In this document: positions 1 through 5,869 of the stretch, in pieces
Numbering within the stretch: position 1 is the stretch's first letter
Layout: each line of letters starts with the position of its first letter
Source of the DNA: Proteiniphilum sp. UBA5384
GTDB taxonomy: Bacteria; Bacteroidota; Bacteroidia; Bacteroidales; Dysgonomonadaceae
Direction of reading: 5' to 3'
DNA length: 5,869 nt
Assembly: GCF_002410825.1 (NCBI RefSeq)
Contig: NZ_DHOS01000007.1
Location: 1-5,869, forward strand
The notes under the pieces: generated by a model
Database searches by the model: none
Seen by the model: the letters and a program-made list of their open reading frames with translations, nothing else
What the model was told of the DNA's origin: nothing
Translations under genes and position numbers: made by a program

Positions 1-20
1 TTCGAATCCCGCCCGGATCA
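1..20 (+). tRNA. tRNA gene, 3' end only (partial; isotype unknown)
   Basis: The first 20 bases fit the 3' part of a tRNA gene. TTCGAAT matches a seven-base T-loop, CCCGC the 3' strand of the T-stem, CCGGATC the 3' strand of the acceptor stem, and A20 the discriminator base. The acceptor 5' strand should therefore read GATCCGG, outside the window. CTT follows instead of CCA, so the CCA tail would be added after transcription, as is common in Bacteroidota. The anticodon lies outside the window, so the isotype cannot be named. The terminator at 35-70 supports a real gene end. tRNA 3' ends are common integration sites for genomic islands, which fits the defence genes that follow, but no second copy of this end was seen in the window. 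Confidence 0.75.
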
Positions 21-34
21 CTTTAAAAATAAGG

Positions 35-70
35 CACTTATCGGAATCTCCGGTGAGTGTTTTGCTTTTT
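35..70 (+). terminator. Rho-independent terminator after the tRNA
   Basis: CACTTATCGGA (35-45) pairs with TCCGGTGAGTG (49-59) as an 11-bp stem with two G-U pairs and a three-base loop. A T-rich tract (60-70, interrupted by GC) follows, and an A-rich stretch (26-32) precedes it. This is the classic layout of an intrinsic terminator on the plus strand and would end the tRNA transcript. Confidence 0.75.
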
Positions 71-91
71 GTGTAAACAATGTGTAAACAA
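70..91. repeat. Perfect tandem 11-bp repeat, TGTGTAAACAA x 2
   Basis: TGTGTAAACAA occurs twice head to tail with no spacer (70-80 and 81-91), directly after the tRNA terminator. Short direct repeats next to a tRNA 3' end can be arm-type binding sites for a tyrosine recombinase in an attachment region, but no integrase gene is visible here, so that role is a guess. An 8-base match (TGTGTAAA) recurs at 3294-3301 and may be chance. Confidence 0.6.
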
Positions 92-339
92 ATTCACCCT
101 GACTCTCCGGAACACCCAATCAAGTACCCGGATCTCATATCACATTTACTGACCTTCATCTGGACTTGCGCTTCAGTCTTAAAATCTAACAAATGTATGC
201 ATGAGACAAGTTGTCAAAATCTCCATTTATTTTTGCCCTTTTTCTTCGTACATTCTTGATGATTGATTATGAATGTTTTTTAACAAAATAATTGTACATT
301 TGTGTTTAGTAGAACGATCGATGCAATTTTCATGGGAAT
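92..339. other. Intergenic region without a convincing gene; possible helicase leader
   Basis: This stretch of about 250 bases separates the tRNA and repeat from the helicase. An unbroken frame at 80-259 would encode 59 residues, but its composition does not look like a protein and it has no recognisable domain. The best promoter candidate is at 295-302. TATTTTTG at 228-235 also matches the -7 consensus but has no properly spaced -33 element. Minus-strand CAAATGTA at 190-197 (TACATTTG when reversed), with CAAA at 215-218, is a weak leftward promoter candidate with a short 17-base spacer. An island remnant or attachment region is possible but not shown. Confidence 0.5.
295..302 (+). promoter_or_regulatory. 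Possible Bacteroidota -7 element for the helicase
   Basis: TACATTTG matches the Bacteroidota -7 consensus TAnnTTTG and lies 38 bases before the helicase ATG, giving a leader of about 30 bases. The expected -33 region (about 271-281) is T-rich but has no clean TTTG, so this is a moderate candidate only. Confidence 0.4.
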
Positions 340-3240
340 ATGAATCTGACTTCATATCAGGCCAAATATTTTTCGCACGAACTTACCAGGCAGCTTCCTT
401 CAAACGATATAGGGAAATTCACTGTTTCGCTTCAGGATGCGCAAGTCGATCTCAATCCACATCAGGTTGAAGCAGCCCTGTTTGCATTCAAGTCTCCGCT
501 CTCGAATGGAGCGATCCTGGCTGATGAAGTGGGACTAGGAAAAACTATCGAGGCCGGAATTATTCTCTCCCAACAGTGGACCGAACGAAAAAGATGCCTG
601 TTAATTATTTGTCCGTCCAACCTCAGGAAACAATGGAGCCAGGAATTGGCCAATAAGTTCTTTCTACCCTCTGTGATTCTCGAAACGAAATCGTTTAACA
701 ACGAGATCAATGAGAAAAACTTCAATCCATTTCATCAGAAGGACAAGATCGTTATTTGTTCATTCCAGTTTGCCAAGTCAAAAGCGAGTTATGTTGAAGC
801 GACCAACTGGAACCTGGTGATCATTGATGAAGCGCACCGGTTGAGAAATGTGTACAAGTCTTCCAATTTGATTGGGAATGCCATCAGACAAGCGCTTCTA
901 CCCAGAAAAAAGGTTCTGCTTACTGCTACTCCTCTTCAGAATTCGGTACTCGAATTGTATGGTTTGGTCAGCATCATCGATGATTTCGTGTTCGGTGATC
1001 TGAAAAGCTTCAAAAGCCAATATAGCCGCCAGCTTGAAGAAGAGGATTATTATGAGTTGAAAAAAAGACTGCAGTCGGTCTGTAAGAGAACACTCCGCCG
1101 GCAGGTGTTGGAATACATCAGTTACACTGAGCGGAGAGCAATCTGTGAAGAATATATTCCCCGGAGCCAGGAACAGGAATTGTACGATGCCGTTTCTAAA
1201 TACCTGCAAAAGCCAAAACTGTATGCCTTGCCCAGGAGTCAGAGGCAGTTGATGACGCTTATCCTGCGTAAACTGCTGGCCTCATCAACCTATGCCATTT
1301 ATGGTACTTTCGACACATTGGTCAAAAGGCTCGAATCCATCGTTGAGAAACATGAAACTGATATTGCCGATTTATTCTCCGATGAATATGAGGCGTTGAA
1401 TGAAACAAGGGATGAGTGGGTCGAAGATGAAGAAGAGAGCATCGTGGAAGAAGAACAGCAATATTCCGATGCTGATATCCAGGGAATAAAAGAAGAGATC
1501 GTAGTTCTGAAGGAATTCCGCGAACTGGCCAGGGTAATAAAGAAAAACTCGAAAGCTGATCACCTTTTCATTGCGCTGGACAAAGCTTTTGAACAGTTAC
1601 AACTGTTGGGGGCCAACCAGAAAGCACTGATCTTTACCGAATCTAGGAGGACCCAGGAATATTTGTATAATCTCCTGACAGAGAAAAAGTACAAAGATCA
1701 GGTTGTTCTGTTCAATGGCACAAATAATGATCCACAGTCAACCAAGATCTATAACCGGTGGCTTGAAAAGCATAAAGGTACCGACAAGATTTCCGGATCA
1801 CCCACCGCAGATAAGCGATCCGCGATAGTCGATTATTTCAGAGACAATGCGACCATCATGATTGCAACCGAAGCGGCATCTGAAGGGGTTAACCTGCAAT
1901 TTTGTTCGTTGGTGCTGAATTACGATATGCCCTGGAACCCGCAAAGGATTGAGCAAAGAATTGGTCGCTGTCACAGGTATGGACAAAAGTTTGATGTGGT
2001 GGTCAATTTTGTCAATATCCGGAACCAGGCCGATGTACGTGTATATGAACTGCTGGAGCAGAAGTTCAGGTTGTTCGATGGTGTCTTTGGTGCCAGCGAT
2101 GAAGTGTTGGGTGTTATAGGCAACGGGGTCGACTTTGAGAAGAGAATAGCCCAGATATACCAGGAATGTAGAACGACCGAAGAGATTCAAAGTGCTTTCG
2201 ATGATTTGCAGGAGGAGTTGAAACCTGCCATCTCAGAAAAATTACAGCGTGTTCGTTCTATCTTGTTGGAAAATTTTGATGAGGAGGTGCGGGAGAAGTT
2301 GAGGGTCAATTACGATAAAACGAGATCCTACCTCAATTCTTTCGAACAAAAATTGTGGAAGATAACCAAGTATGTGTTGAAAGACGATGCATTTTTCAAC
2401 GACAGTGATTTCTCATTCCATTTGCCCGGGAATCCCTTTCACGATGTGACCATTCATCCTGGTTCTTACAAGATGCTTCGTACCGAGGAGGGGAAGAAGA
2501 AAAGCGATATCGTTGTCCCGGATGATACGAACATCTACAGGGTAGGGCACAAATTGGCGCAACGCATCTTGCAGGAATGCAAATCGCTACCCACACCGGT
2601 GCGGATGATCGAATTCAATTATACCGACACCCCTACGCTCATATCCTCATTGAACGGTTTGATAGGCAATTCCGGATGGTTGCGGGTGGAACAATTGAAC
2701 ATCAATTCGTTTGAAGACGAAGATTATTTGTTGTTGTCCTGTATTACGGATGAGGGCGCTGAGATTGAGCCCGAAATAGCCCAAAGACTCTTTTCATTGC
2801 GGACAGAAGAGAAAGATTTGCTATATTTAGATCCCGAAACTGAATCACGTCTGTCAAAGAGCATCGCCAGGTATAGGCAGGAAATTGTTACCACCAATGC
2901 ATTGCGAAACAGAGATTTTTTTGATATTGAGATGGACAAGCTCGATCAGTGGGCCGATGACATGAAGATTAGCCTCGAGAAGGAAATAAAGGATCTTGAT
3001 GCTGAAATAAAGCTCCGGAGAGCAGAAGCAAAGAAAATGCTCAGTCTCGAATCAAAAGTAGCGGCACAACGTGAAATAAAGAAACTGGAAAAGGAACGCA
3101 ATGAGAAGAGGCAATCATTGTTTGTTTCTCAGGATGAAATTGACGAGAGAAAGGAGAACCTGTTGACGGATATTGAAAAGATGCTGGATCAAAAACTGAT
3201 TCAGGAAGAGGTGTTCACGATCAAATGGAGGGTGATATAA
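340..3240 (+). CDS. SNF2/RapA-type DEAH-box helicase (ATP-dependent DNA translocase), defence-associated
   Basis: This is a complete superfamily 2 helicase of the SNF2/RapA type, 966 residues long and expected in the cytoplasm. Such proteins use ATP to move along double-stranded DNA and often accompany methyltransferases in phage-defence loci. Visible motifs are NPHQ (39-42), Walker A DEVGLGKT (62-69), Walker B DEAH (163-166), TATP (195-198), ALIFTES (429-435), the motif V stretch TEAASEGVN (510-518) and motif VI QRIGRCHRYGQ (539-549) with arginines 543 and 546. All are intact, so it should be active. An acidic linker (about 358-372) lies between the two RecA-like lobes. After the helicase core come a region with GHKLAQ (736-741) and a charged C-terminal coiled coil (about 870-950). 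No nuclease motif is visible. The start is firm: an in-frame TAG at 310 precedes it with no other ATG between, and MNLTSYQAKYF resembles the N-terminus of related helicases. A DISARM DrmD-like or Hma-type helicase role is possible but unproven. Confidence 0.9.
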   Translation: MNLTSYQAKYFSHELTRQLPSNDIGKFTVSLQDAQVDLNPHQVEAALFAFKSPLSNGAILADEVGLGKTIEAGIILSQQWTERKRCLLIICPSNLRKQWSQELANKFFLPSVILETKSFNNEINEKNFNPFHQKDKIVICSFQFAKSKASYVEATNWNLVIIDEAHRLRNVYKSSNLIGNAIRQALLPRKKVLLTATPLQNSVLELYGLVSIIDDFVFGDLKSFKSQYSRQLEEEDYYELKKRLQSVCKRTLRRQVLEYISYTERRAICEEYIPRSQEQELYDAVSKYLQKPKLYALPRSQRQLMTLILRKLLASSTYAIYGTFDTLVKRLESIVEKHETDIADLFSDEYEALNETRDEWVEDEEESIVEEEQQYSDADIQGIKEEIVVLKEFRELARVIKKNSKADHLFIALDKAFEQLQLLGANQKALIFTESRRTQEYLYNLLTEKKYKDQVVLFNGTNNDPQSTKIYNRWLEKHKGTDKISGSPTADKRSAIVDYFRDNATIMIATEAASEGVNLQFCSLVLNYDMPWNPQRIEQRIGRCHRYGQKFDVVVNFVNIRNQADVRVYELLEQKFRLFDGVFGASDEVLGVIGNGVDFEKRIAQIYQECRTTEEIQSAFDDLQEELKPAISEKLQRVRSILLENFDEEVREKLRVNYDKTRSYLNSFEQKLWKITKYVLKDDAFFNDSDFSFHLPGNPFHDVTIHPGSYKMLRTEEGKKKSDIVVPDDTNIYRVGHKLAQRILQECKSLPTPVRMIEFNYTDTPTLISSLNGLIGNSGWLRVEQLNINSFEDEDYLLLSCITDEGAEIEPEIAQRLFSLRTEEKDLLYLDPETESRLSKSIARYRQEIVTTNALRNRDFFDIEMDKLDQWADDMKISLEKEIKDLDAEIKLRRAEAKKMLSLESKVAAQREIKKLEKERNEKRQSLFVSQDEIDERKENLLTDIEKMLDQKLIQEEVFTIKWRVI

Positions 3241-3321
3241 AAAAAGCCCGTCGAAACGGGCTTAATTCTTTTCACTTATTTACGTTTACAGGTTGTGTAA
3301 AGAGGCTTGAATAAGTATTAC
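3238..3321 (-). ncRNA. Candidate structured small RNA, about 84 nt, divergent from the HEPN gene
   Basis: The minus strand holds everything a short independent transcript needs: a promoter (3326-3357), a structured body and a terminator. Within the body ACTTATT (complement of 3310-3316) pairs with AATAAGT (complement of 3274-3280). Inside that, TTTACA (complement of 3296-3301) pairs with TGTAAA (complement of 3285-3290) around a five-base loop, CAACC. An A-rich single-stranded linker leads into the terminator hairpin with its TTCG loop and U-run. No open reading frame with an ATG start exists in it. The family is not one I recognise. Its position beside an Abi-like HEPN gene suggests an antitoxin or regulatory RNA, which is inference. 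Its 3' end reaches the helicase stop codon, so slight antisense overlap is possible. The ends are estimated from the promoter and terminator. Confidence 0.6.
3239..3270. terminator. Bidirectional intrinsic terminator after the helicase
   Basis: AAGCCCGT (3244-3251) pairs perfectly with ACGGGCTT (3256-3263) around a four-base loop. On the plus strand an imperfect T-rich tail (AATTCTTTT) follows, starting just after the helicase stop. On the minus strand the loop reads TTCG and a run of T (complement of 3239-3243) follows, a better terminator. It should end the helicase transcript and also a leftward small RNA, and it probably separates the helicase from the HEPN-methyltransferase unit. Confidence 0.85.
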
Positions 3322-3325
3322 GATG

Positions 3326-3357
3326 CAAATATAGGGATCATAAATGATAATTACAAA
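3326..3357 (-). promoter_or_regulatory. Near-consensus Bacteroidota promoter firing leftward
   Basis: Read on the minus strand, TTTG (complement of 3354-3357) is followed by exactly 20 bases and then TATATTTG (complement of 3326-3333). This matches the Bacteroidota housekeeping pattern of a -33 TTTG, a spacer of about 19-21 bases and a -7 TAnnTTTG. It is the best promoter match I found in the window. The start of transcription would fall at about 3319-3322. Confidence 0.75.
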
Positions 3358-3379
3358 AAACTGAAGGATTAAATTCCGG

Positions 3380-3387
3380 TTTATTTG
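3380..3387 (+). promoter_or_regulatory. Weak candidate -7 element for the HEPN gene
   Basis: TTTATTTG differs from TAnnTTTG at one position and lies 15 bases before the HEPN start codon, which would give a very short leader. No TTTG sits at the expected -33 distance. It is listed because the preceding terminator implies that this gene needs its own promoter. Confidence 0.25.
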
Positions 3388-3402
3388 ATTATTTAACTTT
3401 TT

Positions 3403-4197
3403 ATGTCTGTGGACATTGACATTATAAGGAAATATATTTCTGATGCGCGATTGCAAAACTACTTGGATGTGAGTCAGAACAATTACCCGAAAGCGTTGAA
3501 GCTTTATCAGGCGAATGTACGATTGTCCCAGTCCTTCTATCCTCTTTTGTCACTGGTGGAGGTGATCCTAAGAAATGCATTGAATGAAGAACTATCACGA
3601 CATTTCAATGACGCCGATTGGCTCTTGAATCAGGTAAATGGTTTTATGATGGATAATGCTTTGATTTATAGAGATCGAACCGGAAAGATTAAGGAAAATT
3701 TCTTTCTTAAATCAAGTGTTGAAAAATCCATGAAAAATGTTCCCAAACCCATTTCACAAGGCAAGATTATCGCTGATCTCAACTTTGGTTTTTGGACTGC
3801 GCTGTTTAATGTTACACATTCGAGAATATTAAAAGGGGTTCCTATGCGCATCTTTGTGAATTTACCTCAGGGATTCAATCGGAAGAAAGTTTGCGAGATA
3901 CTGGATAAGGTGCGCGATTTCAGGAACCGGGTGTACCACAATGAACCCATCATTTTTAAGATGAAGGATGATGGTACGGTTGAATTCAATCTGAACAAGG
4001 CTGAATCAATATACGGATATATCAAAGAGTTTTTTTCCTGGTTTGATCTTGATTTCAACCTTTGGACCAAGAGGATCGATCACGTAATGTATGAAATCGA
4101 AAACGCAAAATGTGTGATGAACAACTATCCGGGAAAAAAGTACTATATGAAGAGACTGTATTTCGATCTGATACATTTCAAGGATATACATTCATGA
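3403..4197 (+). CDS. Abi-like HEPN-domain protein (Abi_2/AbiD/AbiF-like), putative RNase toxin
   Basis: This 264-residue protein resembles the Abi_2 family of abortive-infection proteins. Known members are HEPN-fold proteins, and several HEPN toxins cut RNA to halt growth during phage attack. The N-terminal half has the typical helical stretch LSLVEVILRNALNEEL (49-64), then a KIIADLNFGFWTALF segment (122-136). The C-terminal half carries RDFRNRVYHNEPI (171-183), where R174, N175 and H179 form the HEPN catalytic motif Rx4H. The motif is intact, so RNase activity is plausible. No signal peptide or membrane segment is apparent. ATG 3403 is preceded by a T-run with no Shine-Dalgarno sequence. A terminator separates it from the helicase upstream. 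The methyltransferase starts 66 bases downstream without an intervening terminator, so the two are probably cotranscribed. A divergent candidate small RNA lies just upstream. The exact Abi subfamily and its target are unknown. Confidence 0.8.
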   Translation: MSVDIDIIRKYISDARLQNYLDVSQNNYPKALKLYQANVRLSQSFYPLLSLVEVILRNALNEELSRHFNDADWLLNQVNGFMMDNALIYRDRTGKIKENFFLKSSVEKSMKNVPKPISQGKIIADLNFGFWTALFNVTHSRILKGVPMRIFVNLPQGFNRKKVCEILDKVRDFRNRVYHNEPIIFKMKDDGTVEFNLNKAESIYGYIKEFFSWFDLDFNLWTKRIDHVMYEIENAKCVMNNYPGKKYYMKRLYFDLIHFKDIHS

Positions 4198-4263
4198 TTG
4201 TGTGAATGGCAAGTGACAGCAAGACAATTCAAGATGATCAATTGATTAGAAAGAAACAATATA

Positions 4264-5869
4264 ATGGCAAAGAAACCACTTCAAAAACTCGAACTCACCT
4301 GGATTGGAAAGGGTGATGAATCCAAACTTGAACCACGCATCCTGGTGGAGAATCCCGAATACTCCTACGGTGACCCCGATTCGGAGAATATGCTGATCCA
4401 TGGGGACAATCTTTTGGCTTTAAAAGCCTTGGAACAGGACTATGCGGGCAAAGTGAAATGCATCTACATCGACCCACCCTATAATACAGGCAATGCTTTT
4501 GAACATTACGATGATGGGGTAGAACATAGTCAGTGGCTTAATCTAATGAAACCTCGATTAACTCTATTGCGTAATTTATTATCAAATGATGGATCCATTT
4601 GGATTTCGATCGATGATGATGAAAGCCACTATCTGAAAGTGCTTTGCGACGAAGTATTTGGTCGTCAGAATTTTATTAATAATGTGATTTGGGAAAAAAA
4701 ATATTCGCCACAAAACGACGCAAAATGGTTGTCCGACAGTCACGATCACATATTAGTATACGCAAAAAATAAAGTAATCTGGAGACCTAACCTTTTGCCT
4801 CGTACTGAAGAAATGGATAAACGTTATAAAAATCCAGATAATGATCCAAGAGGACCTTGGAAACCGGCTGACTTTTCAGTGAGAACATACACACCATCAA
4901 ATGATTATCAAATTGAATTGCCATCTGGCAGAATCGTGTCTCCCCCGAAAAGTCGCTGTTGGGTCACTTCAAAAGAGAGATTTTATGAACTAATGGATGA
5001 TAATAGAATTTGGTTTGGTATTACCGGCAATAATGTTCCGTCAGTTAAAAAGTTTTTATCCGAAGTGCAAGATGGTATTGTATCTAAAACTATATGGTTC
5101 AGAGTAGAGGTTGGAGACAATCAGGATGCAAAAAAAGAAGCAAAAGCTTTTAATTCGGTTAGTGTGTTTTCTACTCCCAAACCTGAAAAACTTGTTGAGA
5201 GAATAATAACTCTTGCATCTAATGAAGGAGGTCTAATTCTAGATTCCTTCCTCGGCTCAGGAACAACAGCTGCTGTTGCCCATAAAATGGGAAGAAGGTA
5301 CATCGGAATAGAATTAGGTGATCACGCTTTCACCCATTGCTACCCAAGGCTAAAAGCGGTAGTGGACGGAGAACAGGGTGGTATCAGCAAATCGGTCAAT
5401 TGGAAAGGTGGTGGAGGATTTAAATACTACACCCTTGCTCCCAGTTTGTTGAAGAAAGATAAGTTTGACAATTGGATCATTAGCAAGGAGTACAATGCCG
5501 ATATGTTGGCAGCAGCCATGGCAAAACAGGAAGGGTTCAAATACAATCCTCACGATTCAATCTATTGGAAGCAGGGACAAAGTTCAGAAAGAGATTTCAT
5601 CTATACAACCACGCAATTCCTCACGCTGGAATCATTGGATCAGATCGAGGACGAGATGCAGCCCGATGAAACCTTGTTGATCTGTTGCAAATCGTACCAG
5701 AAAGAGTGCAAAAATAAGTATCCCGGGATTACGATCAAAAAAATTCCTCAGATGCTGTTGGGCAGATGTGAGTTTGGAAAAGATGATTATAGCTTTAATA
5801 TAATCAACAGCCCACTAATGGAATCAGATATTTCAGATGAAGAATCCGAAACTTCAATTGAGAAAATTT
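4264..5869 (+). CDS. Type III Mod-like adenine-specific DNA methyltransferase (beta class), 3' end missing
   Basis: The frame is open from ATG 4264 to the window edge, 535 complete codons without a stop, so the C-terminus is cut off. It is a DNA methyltransferase of the N6_N4_Mtase family that transfers a methyl group from S-adenosylmethionine, most likely to N6 of adenine. Motifs include HGDNLLAL (46-53), the catalytic DPPY (70-73), SIDDDE (115-120), KPEKL (306-310), the AdoMet-binding FLGSG (329-333) and RYIGIE (345-350). DPPY before FxGxG is the beta-class order seen in type III Mod subunits. The target-recognition region should lie between, about 140-300. A further C-terminal region starts near 375 (FKYYTLAPSLL at 386-396) and is presumably a family-specific domain. 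It follows the HEPN gene by 66 bases. Only a purine-rich GAAAGAAA, rather than a clear Shine-Dalgarno sequence, lies upstream. DNA coding for residues 80-319 is about 36% GC against about 45-47% on both sides, suggesting recombination. A Res or other ATPase partner would be expected downstream. Confidence 0.9.
   Translation, partial: MAKKPLQKLELTWIGKGDESKLEPRILVENPEYSYGDPDSENMLIHGDNLLALKALEQDYAGKVKCIYIDPPYNTGNAFEHYDDGVEHSQWLNLMKPRLTLLRNLLSNDGSIWISIDDDESHYLKVLCDEVFGRQNFINNVIWEKKYSPQNDAKWLSDSHDHILVYAKNKVIWRPNLLPRTEEMDKRYKNPDNDPRGPWKPADFSVRTYTPSNDYQIELPSGRIVSPPKSRCWVTSKERFYELMDDNRIWFGITGNNVPSVKKFLSEVQDGIVSKTIWFRVEVGDNQDAKKEAKAFNSVSVFSTPKPEKLVERIITLASNEGGLILDSFLGSGTTAAVAHKMGRRYIGIELGDHAFTHCYPRLKAVVDGEQGGISKSVNWKGGGGFKYYTLAPSLLKKDKFDNWIISKEYNADMLAAAMAKQEGFKYNPHDSIYWKQGQSSERDFIYTTTQFLTLESLDQIEDEMQPDETLLICCKSYQKECKNKYPGITIKKIPQMLLGRCEFGKDDYSFNIINSPLMESDISDEESETSIEKI

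Noticed and set aside
127..134. CCCGGATC repeats part of the tRNA end (12-19), a possible second attachment core
   Set aside because: Only eight bases match and the flanks differ, which is too short for a tRNA-derived attachment site.
80..259. Open frame of 59 residues starting at ATG 80
   Set aside because: It starts inside the tandem repeat, has a composition unlike real proteins and shows no recognisable domain. An integrase N-terminus remnant was considered but no conserved motif supports it.
273..470. Plus-strand frame of 65 residues overlapping the helicase start
   Set aside because: It overlaps 131 bases of the helicase in another frame and has no domain; the helicase frame carries the clear family signal.
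1798..2190. Minus-strand frame of 130 residues
   Set aside because: It is antisense to the conserved helicase motifs V and VI and has no recognisable domain, so it is a shadow of the real gene.
4237..4246. 10-bp palindrome ATCAATTGAT between the HEPN and methyltransferase genes
   Set aside because: It could be an operator, but a palindrome this short in AT-rich DNA is likely by chance and no second copy was seen.
5465..5680. Plus-strand frame of 71 residues
   Set aside because: It lies wholly inside the methyltransferase in a different frame; the methyltransferase frame is continuous across it.
1..5869. CRISPR array or insertion sequence
   Set aside because: No regularly spaced repeats, transposase frame or terminal inverted repeats were seen.

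Overview
The window looks like part of a chromosomal defence locus from a member of the Bacteroidota, probably Bacteroidales. The signs are promoter-like elements of the TAnnTTTG type, start codons without a clear Shine-Dalgarno sequence, a tRNA 3' end with no encoded CCA, and moderate to low GC. This placement is an inference; no rRNA or other taxonomic marker is present.

Layout. Bases 1-20 are the 3' end of a tRNA gene, followed by its terminator (35-70) and a perfect tandem 11-bp repeat (70-91). About 250 bases follow with no convincing gene. Three plus-strand genes then fill the window: a 966-residue SNF2/RapA-type helicase (340-3240), a 264-residue Abi-like HEPN protein (3403-4197), and a beta-class, type III Mod-like adenine DNA methyltransferase (4264 to the right edge, incomplete). 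A hairpin terminator separates the helicase from the other two genes, so there are probably two transcription units.

How the genes may work together. A methyltransferase with a large ATP-dependent DNA translocase suggests a restriction-modification-like defence system; a nuclease or Res/ATPase subunit would be expected beyond the right edge. The HEPN protein has an intact RNase motif and could act as an abortive-infection toxin.

The most interesting feature is in the 162-base gap before the HEPN gene. The minus strand has a near-ideal Bacteroidota promoter (TTTG, 20-base spacer, TATATTTG). It is followed by about 80 bases containing a nested stem-loop and a terminator hairpin with a U-tract. 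Together these predict a short structured RNA divergent from the HEPN gene, which could be an RNA antitoxin or regulator. Composition also suggests that the target-recognition region of the methyltransferase was exchanged.
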